DNA from: UBA7662 sp943369355
Lineage (GTDB): Bacteria; Bacteroidota; Bacteroidia; UBA7662
Direction of reading: 5' to 3'
Length of the DNA stretch: 64,000 nucleotides
Assembly (NCBI GenBank): GCA_943369355.1
Contig: CALRMX020000002.1
Location: forward strand, 310,001 to 374,000
Shown here piece by piece: positions 7,969 through 16,322 of the stretch (the first letter of the stretch is position 1; every line of letters starts with the position of its first letter). Made by a program: the position numbers and the translations under genes. The notes beneath the pieces were generated by a model, which did not search any database, had not been told where the DNA came from, and saw nothing but the letters and a program-made list of their open reading frames with translations.

Positions 7969-10900
7969 ATGTCAGAAGGAAGTATCAGGATAAAAAAGGC
8001 CGCCACCGAGTTCAACATCAGTGTATCGCACGTTGTGGAGCACCTTAGCAAAAAGGGTTTCACAGTGGATAATAATCCAAATGCGAAAATCACCGAGGAG
8101 ATGTACGGTGTGTTGCTGCGCGACTTTGGTCAAGACAAAAAGATCAAAGAGCAAGCCGCCCAGATCTCAATCGGACGCCAGTCGAAGAGCGATGTGGTGC
8201 TCGACACCAAAGAGTTCGCAACGCCTCCGGCAGCAGCTGAGAAAGAACAAGAAGAAGTGCTCATCAAAGGGCTGAATACAGCTAAAGCTGCAGCCGCTGC
8301 AGCCGCGCCTGCTGAAGAGAAGCCTGTAACTGCAGCACCTAAAGTAGAAAAGGAAGAAACACCTGAATTGGTAGCAGTTCCAGCGAATAAGCCAACAGAG
8401 CCTGTTGCGATTGTCGAGCAAAAAGAAGCTACTCCTGTTGCCGAACTGCCTGTTCCCGAGGCACCAGCGGTCAAAGTGGAAGCTGCTCCTGCGTCTGCTC
8501 CAGAAGAATCAACTAAGCCAGACACAACAAGTGCCGATGCTACTGGTCCGAAAGTGCTAAGGACCATTGACTTAGACGCCTTAAACAAGAACAAACAACG
8601 TCCGCAGCAGAGCAATCAGCGGCCAAATGCCCCGAAACCCGAAGCGCCAAAGGCGCCCGAGCAGCCAAAGCCTAAGGTTGCTGAGGTCGCTCCTAAGGCC
8701 GAAGAGGCTCCAAATGCAGATAAGCCTTTGAACGAAGAAGATGAAGCCGTAATACGTGCTAAAGCTGATCGTTTGCAAGGCACTACGGTACTCGGTAAGA
8801 TAGATCTTACCCAATTCGAAAAACGAAAACCAGTTGCAAGCTCTAGCGACGATGCAGCAGCTCGCCGTAAACGCAAGCGCAAAGATGGCACCGTTCCCGG
8901 TCAGCCAGCAACAAGCAATGCACCAGCCCAAGGTGCCGGTGGAGGAAACCGCGAGAATCGCCCTGCTGGTCAAGGTGGAAACAACCGCGGCCCTAACCAA
9001 GGCGGCAATAATCGTCCCGGAGGCGGCAATAATCGCCCAGGAGGAAACAATCGTAACGATAGAGGAGGCTTGCCACAACCGAAGGCCGAGCCTACCGAGA
9101 AGGAAATACAAGATCAGATCAAGGCCACCATGGCTCGTTTGCAAGGAGGAAATACCCGCGGACGAGGCAAATTGGGTAAGAAGGCAAGATTTGAGCGCGA
9201 TAACGAAGGTGCTGAACAAGAGAGCGGAGAAAAAATCAAGCTGCAGGTTACGGAATTCCTAACCACGGGTGAATTGGCTCAGTTGATGGACGTGGCTGTA
9301 GGTGACGTTATCATGAACTGTTTCTCATTGGGATTGGTGGTTACTATCAACCAACGACTCGATGCCGAAACCATCACCTTGGTAGCCGATGAGTTCGGTT
9401 ACGATATCAGCTTTATCTCGGCGGTAGAAAATGAACCACAGCTTGAAGAAGAAAGTGACCCTGAAAATTTAAAGCCTAGAGCGCCAATTGTGACCATCAT
9501 GGGTCACGTTGACCACGGTAAAACATCGTTACTCGACTTTATTCGCAATACCAATGTGATTGCAGGTGAAGCTGGTGGAATTACCCAACACATTGGCGCC
9601 TATGAGGTGAAACTCAAAGACGGTAAAAGTATCACCTTCCTGGACACACCGGGTCACGAAGCTTTTACAGCCATGCGTGCGCGTGGTGCCAAGGTAACCG
9701 ACATCGTCGTTATCGTTATTGCAGCCGACGACAGCGTGATGCCACAAACCAAAGAAGCAATCAGCCATGCGCAAGCCGCTGGAGTTCCTATCGTATTTGC
9801 CATCAACAAAATCGACCGACCAGAAGCTAATGCTGAACGTATACGCGAACAGCTTTCGATGATGAATATTTTGGTTGAAAGCTGGGGTGGTAAATACCAA
9901 GACCAAGAAATTTCGGCGAAAAAAGGACTCAATGTTGATTTGTTGCTCGAGAAGGTACTTTTAGAGGCAGAAATACTGGAACTTAAAGCAGACCCTACCT
10001 TGAGGGCCTCGGGAACCATCATTGAATCGAGCTTAGACAAAGGCCGTGGTGTTGTTGCCACCGTCCTCATCGAAAATGGAACCATCCGCATGGGCGATCC
10101 AATTCTGGCAGGTGCGCACTTTGGAAAAGTAAAGGCCTTACAAAACGAACGCGGGCAAAAAATACAAAAAGCCGGTCCGGCACAGCCCGTTCAGATATTA
10201 GGCTTTAACAGCTCTCCAACTGCTGGTGACAAATTTTATGTGACCGAAAATGACGCAGTTGCAAAAGAAATTGGAACAAGACGTCAGCAGCTGATTCGCG
10301 AACAAGGTATGCGTACCAAGAAGCATATTACCTTGGACGAAATTGGTCGCCGTTTGGCCATTGGCAACTTCAAAGAGCTTAATTTGATCGTGAAGGGCGA
10401 CGTGGATGGCTCGGTAGAAGCCTTGAGTGACTCGTTGATGAAACTCAGCACCGACCAGATACAAGTAAATGTGATTCACAAAGGTGTAGGCCAAATCAGC
10501 GAAAGCGATGTTATGTTGGCTTCGGCTTCCGATGCTATCATTATCGGCTTCCAGGTTCGTCCGCTAGCCTCTGTACGCCGGTTGGCCGAACAGGAAGAAA
10601 TCGACATTCGCACCTACAGCATCATTTACGACGCCATTGAGGAAATCAAGAGTGCGATGGAAGGCATGCTTGCCCCAACCTACGAAGAGAAGGTTGTTTG
10701 TAACGTGGAAATCCGTGAAACCTTCAAAATCAGTAAGGTTGGAACCATTGCTGGATGTATGGTACTCGATGGAAAGATTAACCGGAATACCAAAGTGAGA
10801 GTTCTCCGCGATGGTGTGGTGATTCATACCGGTGAATTGGCTTCACTGAAGCGCTACAAGGACGATGTGAAAGAGGTTAACCAAGGCTACGAATGTGGCT

Positions 10901-10983
10901 TGAACATCAATAACTTTAACGATATTCAAGTTGGCGACATCATTGAAGGATATGAACGCGTAGAAGTTAAAGCAAAACTTTAA
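7969..10983 (+). CDS. infB: Translation initiation factor IF-2
   Basis: The 1004-residue protein starts with a short IF2_N-like helix domain, then a long Ala/Pro/Glu-rich disordered section and a Gly-Asn-Arg-rich patch (about residues 320-365), then the conserved core. GTPase motifs are intact: G1 GHVDHGKT (about 511-518), G3 DTPGHE, G4 NKID. Domains II-IV follow, ending in the fMet-tRNA-binding C2 region. IF-2 delivers initiator tRNA to the 30S subunit. The gene follows nusA by 42 bases and is closed by a strong terminator, so it is the last gene of the operon. Confidence 0.97.
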   Translation: MSEGSIRIKKAATEFNISVSHVVEHLSKKGFTVDNNPNAKITEEMYGVLLRDFGQDKKIKEQAAQISIGRQSKSDVVLDTKEFATPPAAAEKEQEEVLIKGLNTAKAAAAAAAPAEEKPVTAAPKVEKEETPELVAVPANKPTEPVAIVEQKEATPVAELPVPEAPAVKVEAAPASAPEESTKPDTTSADATGPKVLRTIDLDALNKNKQRPQQSNQRPNAPKPEAPKAPEQPKPKVAEVAPKAEEAPNADKPLNEEDEAVIRAKADRLQGTTVLGKIDLTQFEKRKPVASSSDDAAARRKRKRKDGTVPGQPATSNAPAQGAGGGNRENRPAGQGGNNRGPNQGGNNRPGGGNNRPGGNNRNDRGGLPQPKAEPTEKEIQDQIKATMARLQGGNTRGRGKLGKKARFERDNEGAEQESGEKIKLQVTEFLTTGELAQLMDVAVGDVIMNCFSLGLVVTINQRLDAETITLVADEFGYDISFISAVENEPQLEEESDPENLKPRAPIVTIMGHVDHGKTSLLDFIRNTNVIAGEAGGITQHIGAYEVKLKDGKSITFLDTPGHEAFTAMRARGAKVTDIVVIVIAADDSVMPQTKEAISHAQAAGVPIVFAINKIDRPEANAERIREQLSMMNILVESWGGKYQDQEISAKKGLNVDLLLEKVLLEAEILELKADPTLRASGTIIESSLDKGRGVVATVLIENGTIRMGDPILAGAHFGKVKALQNERGQKIQKAGPAQPVQILGFNSSPTAGDKFYVTENDAVAKEIGTRRQQLIREQGMRTKKHITLDEIGRRLAIGNFKELNLIVKGDVDGSVEALSDSLMKLSTDQIQVNVIHKGVGQISESDVMLASASDAIIIGFQVRPLASVRRLAEQEEIDIRTYSIIYDAIEEIKSAMEGMLAPTYEEKVVCNVEIRETFKISKVGTIAGCMVLDGKINRNTKVRVLRDGVVIHTGELASLKRYKDDVKEVNQGYECGLNINNFNDIQVGDIIEGYERVEVKAKL

Positions 10984-11003
10984 AGCATAACGTTTGAGAA
11001 AAG

Positions 11004-11028
11004 GGCTCCCATTCGGGAGCCTTTTTTT
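11004..11028 (+). terminator. Rho-independent terminator after infB
   Basis: A perfect 7-bp stem (GGCTCCC / GGGAGCC, loop ATTC) is followed by seven T residues. It closes the rimP-nusA-infB operon. Confidence 0.93.
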
Positions 11029-11104
11029 ATTTGAGGGGTCACCAAGGCTATTTCAACCGTTTTCGACTAGCATTGGTGGGTATTTCTGTATTTATATTGC
11101 GATC

Positions 11105-11668
11105 ATGGAGAAATGGTTTTCGCTACTGGAAGGAGTTGCAGCAATACTGGGCATCTTGAGTGTTTGGTTTTCTAGGAAGATTAGCGTGCTTACGTACCCC
11201 TTTGGGATTGTTAGTGTTGCGATGTACATTTTTCTCTGTTGGGAAGTGAGGTTATACGCAGATGCAGGCATTAATGGCTGGTACTTTTTGATGAGTATAT
11301 ATGGCTGGATGCGTTGGCGAGCGGCCGAAATAAATAAAGCAGTATCGGTTAGCCATTTAGATCGAAATTCGGCAAGTATTGGTTTAGGGCTTGCATTGGT
11401 GGCATTTTTGGTGTTGGGTTGGGTTCTTGGTTCATTCACCGATAGTGACGTTCCATGGATAGATGCTTTTACTTCGGCAATAGCCATAGTGGGCATGTAT
11501 TGGATGGCCGAAAAGAAACTGGAGCATTGGATAGCATGGTCGGTTGTAAACGTGGTGAGTATTCCCTTATACCTCTACAAAGACATGCCTTTAACGGCGC
11601 TTCAGTATTTGGTTTTTTTGCTATTCACATTTCAAGGCTGGAAAATATGGAAAAGAGTGGTTTCATAG
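11105..11668 (+). CDS. pnuC: PnuC-family nicotinamide riboside transporter
   Basis: From the ATG at 11105 the protein has 187 residues and about seven membrane segments. Diagnostic PnuC features are the early LTYPFGIVSVAMYI segment, YADAGINGWYF and the IYGWMRW motif. An in-frame upstream codon at 10994 would start inside the infB terminator and is rejected. PnuC proteins facilitate diffusion of nicotinamide riboside, or thiamine in the PnuT branch. I see neither a TPP riboswitch nor a kinase gene beside it, so the vitamin specificity is open. Confidence 0.85.
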   Translation: MEKWFSLLEGVAAILGILSVWFSRKISVLTYPFGIVSVAMYIFLCWEVRLYADAGINGWYFLMSIYGWMRWRAAEINKAVSVSHLDRNSASIGLGLALVAFLVLGWVLGSFTDSDVPWIDAFTSAIAIVGMYWMAEKKLEHWIAWSVVNVVSIPLYLYKDMPLTALQYLVFLLFTFQGWKIWKRVVS

Positions 11669-11686
11669 TTTGTATTTTTCCGAGCG

Positions 11687-12514
11687 ATGTTTAAAAACCT
11701 ATTCGAATCACCTAAGCGACGGGAAGAAGCCACCATACGGCGTTTATTTGCAAACAGTGCCCGAGCCTGCTGGTTAGTAGGGGAGTTTGCGACTATTCTT
11801 TGGAAAAACGATCGGGCAGTTGAAGTTGAGCATGAAATAAAAGGAGAAGCCCTTCGCGGCTTATTGAATGGTCAGTTTTCGGGTTTAGATTGGACGCCGA
11901 TTCGTCAAGAAATTTTGGCGCAGGAGCACTATTTGAGGCTAGACGACCAATTAGTTGCCGTACAAGCCGAGTTTTTACCACTCGAACATCAATCGGCCTG
12001 GTTGCTACAACTGGTTGTTAGCCGCGTTCGTAAACTGAGTCGCATTCAGAAAATCGATCTCAATTCGGTATTCCGTGTGGGCGTTCAACGCTTGCCTTTG
12101 ATCGTGTATCTCTACAATCTCGAGCGCAAGCTAAATCTCTACACCAGTCCGAATATTGAACAGCTTTTGGGTTTTACACCCGAGCAAATGCGAAAATTTG
12201 GCCCGAGAATCTTGAGCATCATGACGTATCCAGAGGACCGACCTAGAATCATGGCTTTTTTTGATGAAATACGCGAAGGAAAGAAGACCTATTATGAAAT
12301 CAAATACCGTTTTGTGGATGCCGAAGGTAACGTGCGTTGGTTATTTACCCGCGAAACCGTAGTAGAGGTAACCAATGCAGGCGAACATATTCTGTTAGCC
12401 GTTACGGAGGAGCTCCCCGAACAGCAAAGCGGTTTGATACAATTAAGTCCGGCAGAGTATGCTCATTTTGCACAACAAGCCGAAGCCGATTTCAACAAAT
12501 ACGGAATAGCTTAA
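11687..12514 (+). CDS. PAS domain protein of unknown role
   Basis: The 275-residue soluble protein has no signal peptide. A PAS fold of the PAS_3 type spans about residues 145-260, with the typical SPNIEQLLGFTPEQM helix, a DRPRIMAFFDEIREGK segment and the closing strands YRFVDAEGNVRWLFTRE. The first 130 residues have no recognised domain. There is no kinase, cyclase or HTH output domain, so it may work as a stand-alone sensor or adaptor. It starts 18 bases after pnuC and may share its transcript; the next gene is an ECF sigma factor about 110 bases downstream. Confidence 0.75.
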   Translation: MFKNLFESPKRREEATIRRLFANSARACWLVGEFATILWKNDRAVEVEHEIKGEALRGLLNGQFSGLDWTPIRQEILAQEHYLRLDDQLVAVQAEFLPLEHQSAWLLQLVVSRVRKLSRIQKIDLNSVFRVGVQRLPLIVYLYNLERKLNLYTSPNIEQLLGFTPEQMRKFGPRILSIMTYPEDRPRIMAFFDEIREGKKTYYEIKYRFVDAEGNVRWLFTRETVVEVTNAGEHILLAVTEELPEQQSGLIQLSPAEYAHFAQQAEADFNKYGIA

Positions 12515-12623
12515 ACCGATTGGAACCTTTTGCGAGGCTGTTGGCGTTGTTCGTACATGTTGGCTTTGCCGGATAAGCGAATCAATGCCTATCTTAGCAA
12601 AGCCGTACGCCTTAGGTGCACGG

Positions 12624-13232
12624 ATGGAAGCCACAGAAACCAGATTTAGTAACGTTTTGAGTTCCCTGACTAAAAGTCAAAAGAACCGTGTTTTTGAGCA
12701 GGAATTTTATCCTGTGATGGATGCGTTGTACAATTTCGCGTTTCGTCTTACTTTGAACGAAGACGATGCGAACGATCTTGTGCAGGAAACCTATCTCAAA
12801 GCCTATCGTTTCATAGAATCGTACCAGAGCGGCACGAATGCCAAAGCATGGTTGTTTCGGATTTTGAAGAACAGTTTCATCAACGATTTTCGTAAGAAAA
12901 GCAAGGAGCCCGACAAAACGGATTACGATGAGGTTGAACAGATTTACAATTCGGAAGATGCACACTATTCGGCAACAGTGGATTTGCGTTCGGAGGTGTT
13001 TTCGGGTGTGTTGGGAGACGAGCTCACCAGTGCATTGAATCAGCTCCCGGTCGATTTTAGATTGATTATTCTACTCAGCGATATCGAAGGCTTCACCTAC
13101 GAGGAGATGTCGAAAATTATCGGTATTCCGATTGGTACTGTTCGCTCACGCTTGCACCGTGCCCGAAATATGTTGAAAGATAGCATCAAAGAATACGCCC
13201 GACGTATGGGTTATAAAGTTGACGAGGCATGA
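12624..13232 (+). CDS. ECF-type RNA polymerase sigma factor
   Basis: The 202-residue protein has sigma region 2 (about residues 20-95, with LTLNEDDANDLVQETYLKAY) and region 4 (about 135-195, with EGFTYEEMSKIIGIPIGTV). The ATG at 12624 is preferred over the in-frame one at 12585, because a promoter-like TATCTTAG overlaps the latter. The stop codon overlaps the start of the zinc-finger anti-sigma gene (ATGA), so the two are translationally coupled. This is the usual arrangement for ECF factors held inactive by a ZAS-domain partner. Confidence 0.92.
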   Translation: MEATETRFSNVLSSLTKSQKNRVFEQEFYPVMDALYNFAFRLTLNEDDANDLVQETYLKAYRFIESYQSGTNAKAWLFRILKNSFINDFRKKSKEPDKTDYDEVEQIYNSEDAHYSATVDLRSEVFSGVLGDELTSALNQLPVDFRLIILLSDIEGFTYEEMSKIIGIPIGTVRSRLHRARNMLKDSIKEYARRMGYKVDEA

Positions 13233-13474
13233 AAGACAATACGTGTAAAAAGGTCGTCGAAAAAATTCCACTCTTTCTTGACGGCGAGATGCCTGAAAAT
13301 GAAATTCCAATATTCTTGGAACACGTGAAATACTGCAGCAAATGCGGTGAGCGCTTTGATATGGAACAAAGCTTCAAAGATGCTATTAAGGCTCGTTGCG
13401 AGCGTAAATGCGTCAGCGAACAAATTGCCGACTCGATACGAAATAAAATATCGATGTTGCTGGCTCGCTCTTAA
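13229..13474 (+). CDS. Zinc-finger anti-sigma factor (ZAS type, soluble)
   Basis: The 81-residue protein contains a HVKYCSKC motif (HxxxCxxC, about residues 29-36), the zinc-binding core of ZAS anti-sigma factors, plus further Cys residues near CERKC. It has no membrane segment, so it is a small cytoplasmic form. The 4-base overlap with the sigma gene points to a sigma/anti-sigma pair. Its stop overlaps the stop of the convergent rhodanese gene. Confidence 0.88.
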   Translation: MKDNTCKKVVEKIPLFLDGEMPENEIPIFLEHVKYCSKCGERFDMEQSFKDAIKARCERKCVSEQIADSIRNKISMLLARS

Positions 13475-13866
13475 GGCGCTACCACGGGCATATTCGCTTT
13501 CTGCCAAGCCAACATGCCGCCTTCAAGATTGTAAACCTTCTTGAACCCCTTTTGTACCATCATGTCGTAGGTGGTACCACTCCGGCCTCCACTTCTGCAA
13601 TACAATAAATAGGTAACATCCTTGTCCAAGGCGTCGATAGCCGCGTTGAAGGAGTCGGTTTCGTAATAGTCTAGCTGTTTGGCCCCTTCGATATGTCCGC
13701 TACTGAATTCATCGATGGTTCTTACGTCGAGAACAACTACTCCGGTTGTTTTCATTTTTTCGGCGAATAGAGCGGGGGTGAGCTGACCTGTTTCGGTTTG
13801 TTGGCTGCACGAAACAAAGCCCAAGATAAATAGCAATAAAAACGATAAAGAAGTGGTGATTCGCAT
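13471..13866 (-). CDS. Rhodanese-like domain lipoprotein
   Basis: The ATG at 13866 gives 131 residues with a lipoprotein signal (LLFILGFVSC lipobox); an upstream ATG adds ten residues before the signal and is less likely. A single rhodanese domain follows, with active-site loop YCRSGGRSG; the Cys is present, so sulfurtransferase activity is possible. Single-domain secreted rhodaneses are common in Bacteroidota and bind or transfer sulfane sulfur. The gene is convergent with the anti-sigma gene and their stop codons overlap by 4 bases. Confidence 0.87.
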   Translation of the reverse strand: MRITTSLSFLLLFILGFVSCSQQTETGQLTPALFAEKMKTTGVVVLDVRTIDEFSSGHIEGAKQLDYYETDSFNAAIDALDKDVTYLLYCRSGGRSGTTYDMMVQKGFKKVYNLEGGMLAWQKANMPVVAP

Positions 13867-13939
13867 ACGTAAAAGCTTTTGAAGACAATTTACCAATTTA
13901 GATGTACAATAACGTATTTTTAGACCTTAACCGTTCGCT

Positions 13940-14743
13940 GTGGCCTACGATTTTCATCACGATCCCGCTGCTTATTTGAAATTTTTAAGCGATAATGCCC
14001 GAAAGAGCATACTTCCTTTTGTTAGTCCTCAATTGAAAAAGCCACTTGAAGCATGTAAAGTGCTTGAATTAGGATGTGGCGAAGGAGGTAATTTGTTGCC
14101 ATTTGCAGAAGCCGGGGCAAATTGCACGGGTATCGACTTAAATGCCCGTAAAATCGAGGAAGGCAAGGTGCTGATGGCCGAACACATTCAGGCTGGAAGA
14201 ATGGAACTTTTTGCGGAAGACATTTTTAATCCTGTCATAGAGGAGGCATTTACGGGCAAGTTTGATCTTATCATTTTGAAAGATGTGATTGAGCATATTC
14301 CGAATAAAGACAAGGCACTTCTTCAAATGCGGCGTTTTTTAACCGATGAAGGCTTGTTGTTTATTGGTTGGCCACCGTGGTTAATGCCTTTTGGTGGGCA
14401 CCAGCAAATTGCCGAAAGTAAAATTTTAAAGGTGTTTGCCTGGTTGCATCTCCTGCCAAAACGAATTTATGTTGCGGTTCTCAAAGCCTTTGGAGAGCCC
14501 AAACAAGTGGTAGATGAATTGGCAGAAATACACGATTACAGCGTACATATTAACCAAATGAACCGATTGTACAAGCAAACCGGTTTTCAGCTAGTGAAGG
14601 AGCTACATTATTTCATCAACCCCATATATGAGTACAAATTTGGGTTGAAAACCAGAAAGCAAGCGCCCTTCATTACCGCTATCCCTTGGGTGCGCGATTT
14701 TTTTACCACCTCGTGTTATTATTTGTTGGAAAGGCGGCGATAA
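13940..14743 (+). CDS. Class I SAM-dependent methyltransferase
   Basis: The frame starts with GTG at 13940 and codes for 267 residues. Motif I is LELGCGEGGNLLPFAEAG (about residues 39-56), followed by the acidic GIDLNARKIEEG and FDLIILKDVIEHIPNKDKA, typical of class I methyltransferases of the Methyltransf_11/23 type. The C-terminal third resembles sugar- or lipid-modifying methyltransferases, but the substrate is not evident. It stands alone between convergent genes. Confidence 0.82.
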   Translation: MAYDFHHDPAAYLKFLSDNARKSILPFVSPQLKKPLEACKVLELGCGEGGNLLPFAEAGANCTGIDLNARKIEEGKVLMAEHIQAGRMELFAEDIFNPVIEEAFTGKFDLIILKDVIEHIPNKDKALLQMRRFLTDEGLLFIGWPPWLMPFGGHQQIAESKILKVFAWLHLLPKRIYVAVLKAFGEPKQVVDELAEIHDYSVHINQMNRLYKQTGFQLVKELHYFINPIYEYKFGLKTRKQAPFITAIPWVRDFFTTSCYYLLERRR

Positions 14744-14777
14744 AAAGAAAATGCCCATGCACTCGAGGTACATGGGC
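14741..14777 (-). terminator. Terminator downstream of the HTH / response-regulator genes
   Basis: On the minus strand a 10-bp stem (GCCCATGTAC / GTGCATGGGC with one G-T pair, 5-base loop) is followed by ATTTTCTTTTTA. It would end transcripts of the minus-strand HTH gene at 14853-15050; on the plus strand the T-tract is poor. Confidence 0.7.
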
Positions 14778-14852
14778 GTTTCCGGATTAGTTTGGTTGGT
14801 TGGTACAAGCTAAGAACTTTTTTGTAGTCCTGTACCCCTCGTTTTTTCAATT

Positions 14853-15050
14853 TTACTCCAGCATTTTGTGATGGAGCGCATATTTTATCAATCCCACGAT
14901 GCCCGACGTGCCCGTCTTGCGGTAAATATTCTTTCGGTGGGTTTCAACCGTCCGGATACTGATTTGCAGCGTATCGGCGATTTGGCGGTTGCTATACTCG
15001 TTGAATATAAGACTGAGAATCTCCCGCTGTTTTTTAGTTAATACCTGCAT
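14853..15050 (-). CDS. Stand-alone LuxR/GerE-type HTH protein without receiver domain
   Basis: The 65-residue protein is a complete GerE helix-turn-helix (EYSNRQIADTLQISIRTVE and the following helix) and nothing else. By hand alignment, 39 of 63 positions match the HTH of the full-length response regulator encoded just upstream, so it looks like a duplicate of that domain. Only 93 bases separate the two genes, too few to hide a broken receiver domain. It has its own promoter-like -7 box (TAGTTTTG) and a perfect palindrome beside the -33. GerE-only proteins can bind DNA without phosphorylation; the role is unknown. Confidence 0.75.
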   Translation of the reverse strand: MQVLTKKQREILSLIFNEYSNRQIADTLQISIRTVETHRKNIYRKTGTSGIVGLIKYALHHKMLE

Positions 15051-15072
15051 AACAAATAGTTTGGTTCTAAAT

Positions 15073-15103
15073 CAAAACTATCGTATTCAATCTGGGGCTT
15101 CAA
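15073..15103 (-). promoter_or_regulatory. Promoter of the stand-alone HTH gene
   Basis: Minus-strand TAGTTTTG (15073-15080) fits TAnnTTTG, and 19 bases upstream is TTGA (15100-15103), a partial -33 match. The start codon is 22 bases downstream. The -33 overlaps the edge of the palindrome at 15102-15121. Confidence 0.6.
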
Positions 15104-15121
15104 TACCCGAATTCGGGTATT
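15102..15121. promoter_or_regulatory. Perfect 20-bp palindrome, putative operator
   Basis: AATACCCGAA is followed directly by its exact reverse complement. Written as TACCCGA-AT-TCGGGTA it is a 7-2-7 inverted repeat, the geometry used by NarL-family regulators. It overlaps the -33 region of the HTH gene and lies in the gap after a NarL-type regulator gene, so binding by either product is plausible. Confidence 0.6.
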
Positions 15122-15143
15122 TTAAGTTACCCTCTGGGGGGTA

Positions 15144-15776
15144 TTACAATAATTTGTGCTGCATGGCATATTTTACCAAGCCCACTACGGTATGTGTTTC
15201 GCTTTTTCTAAATATGTTCTTACGGTGCGACTCCACCGTGCGTTCGCTTATAAACAGGGCATCAGCAATTTGTTTGTTGCTGTATTCCTTAGCGATTAAG
15301 CGTACAATTTCTATTTCTCTGTCGGTTAAAACCGAGTTGTTTTGTCGTTGCTCTTGCTCCAATAACTTGAGTGAAACTTCGGGGCTAATGTATTTTCCAC
15401 CGTGTAGTACAGTACGTATAGCCCGTACAAGTTCTTCGCGACTATTGCTTTTGAGCACGTAACCAAGCACCCCAGTATTTAAAACGTCGCGCAGCAGCTC
15501 CGATTCATCGTGCATGCTGAGCACTAAAATTTTCAGGTCGGGCAACTTTTTACGGATGTCGCGAATGAAGCTGGTGTGCTCTACGTCGGGAAGGCTCAAA
15601 TCTGTTACCAAGATGTCGACCGAGAGGTAAGCAAGCATATTTAAACCCATACGCGCGTCGGTGGCTTCTGCCACCACTTCTAGGTCGGGTTCCGACGACA
15701 AAAGTTGCTTGATCCCGTCAAGTAAAATTTTGTGGTCGTCCACAAGCATTACGCGCCATCTTCTGGGAGTGTCCAT
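15144..15776 (-). CDS. NarL/FixJ-family response regulator
   Basis: The 210-residue protein has a receiver domain (about 8-125) with acidic pocket VDDHK, phospho-acceptor Asp in LVTDLSLPD (about residue 58) and conserved Lys in YVLKSNS, then a GerE HTH (about 148-208). No histidine kinase gene is adjacent, so it is an orphan here. It is transcribed toward the small HTH paralogue. A 14-bp palindrome (15805-15818) lies 29 bases before its start codon. Confidence 0.92.
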   Translation of the reverse strand: MDTPRRWRVMLVDDHKILLDGIKQLLSSEPDLEVVAEATDARMGLNMLAYLSVDILVTDLSLPDVEHTSFIRDIRKKLPDLKILVLSMHDESELLRDVLNTGVLGYVLKSNSREELVRAIRTVLHGGKYISPEVSLKLLEQEQRQNNSVLTDREIEIVRLIAKEYSNKQIADALFISERTVESHRKNIFRKSETHTVVGLVKYAMQHKLL

Positions 15777-15804
15777 ATATGTAAAACTAGTGGCTTATAC
15801 GGAT

Positions 15805-15818
15805 AAACCTATAGGTTT
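15805..15818. promoter_or_regulatory. 14-bp palindrome upstream of the response regulator gene
   Basis: AAACCTA is followed by its exact reverse complement TAGGTTT, 29-42 bases before the start codon at 15776. It could be an operator; the sequence differs from the palindrome at 15102. Confidence 0.4.
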
Positions 15819-15859
15819 TGGCGAATATACTCACCTAAAATAAATACAGGATGAATATT

Positions 15860-16318
15860 TTACAATCCCTTTCGCTTGCGGAGGCGCAAAAAGAAATCGC
15901 GGAGTAGTTGGGATGCGATTGTTTCTTGTATTCCTGGTTTAATTTCTGTTTTTGGATGAAGCATGTGAGGGTGGATACAGCGATAGCCGCGTTTTTCGTC
16001 GGAAGCAGCGTAAACTACTCTACCGATTTGACTCCAATACAATGCCCCAGCACACATCGGGCAGGGTTCCAGCGTTACGTAAAGCGTACATTCGGGTAAA
16101 TATTTGCTGCCCAGCTGATTAGATGCGGCCGTTATGGCCTGCATTTCGGCATGGGCAGTCACATCGGTTAGCGTTTCCGTCAGATTGTGGGCCCGGGCAA
16201 TAATTTTTCCATTTACGGCAATGACAGCACCAACCGGGATTTCACCCAGATCGAATGCTTTGCGCGCCTCTTTGAGCGCTTCGGCCATAAAGTAATCGTC
16301 GGATTGGATAGTAAGCAC
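15860..16318 (-). CDS. tadA: tRNA adenosine(34) deaminase TadA
   Basis: The protein has the cytidine-deaminase fold zinc motifs HAE (AHAEMQAI) and PCPMCAGAL, with the TadA-typical EIPVGAVI start and the C-terminal RRKRK-like helix. TadA converts A34 to inosine in tRNA-Arg(ACG). I chose the GTG at 16318 (152 residues, beginning LTIQSDDYFMAEALKEA) because a perfect -7 box at 16323-16330 lies 4 bases before it; longer starts would lie upstream of the transcript, and the next ATG (16291) would cut into the first helix. Confidence 0.9.
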   Translation of the reverse strand: MLTIQSDDYFMAEALKEARKAFDLGEIPVGAVIAVNGKIIARAHNLTETLTDVTAHAEMQAITAASNQLGSKYLPECTLYVTLEPCPMCAGALYWSQIGRVVYAASDEKRGYRCIHPHMLHPKTEIKPGIQETIASQLLRDFFLRLRKRKGL

Positions 16319-16322
16319 GATA

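Noticed and set aside
8130..8615. Antisense frame of 161 residues inside infB
   Set aside because: It mirrors the Ala/Pro/Glu-rich repeats of IF-2 and gives Ser/Ala/Gly-rich low-complexity protein.
10984..11104. TPP or NAD riboswitch upstream of pnuC
   Set aside because: The TPP core (GGGGTG, CTGAGA) is not present and no NAD-II or NAD-I pattern is visible; most of the gap is the infB terminator.
14853..15143. Frameshifted copy of a full response regulator
   Set aside because: Only 93 bases lie upstream of the short gene, not enough for a receiver domain in any frame.
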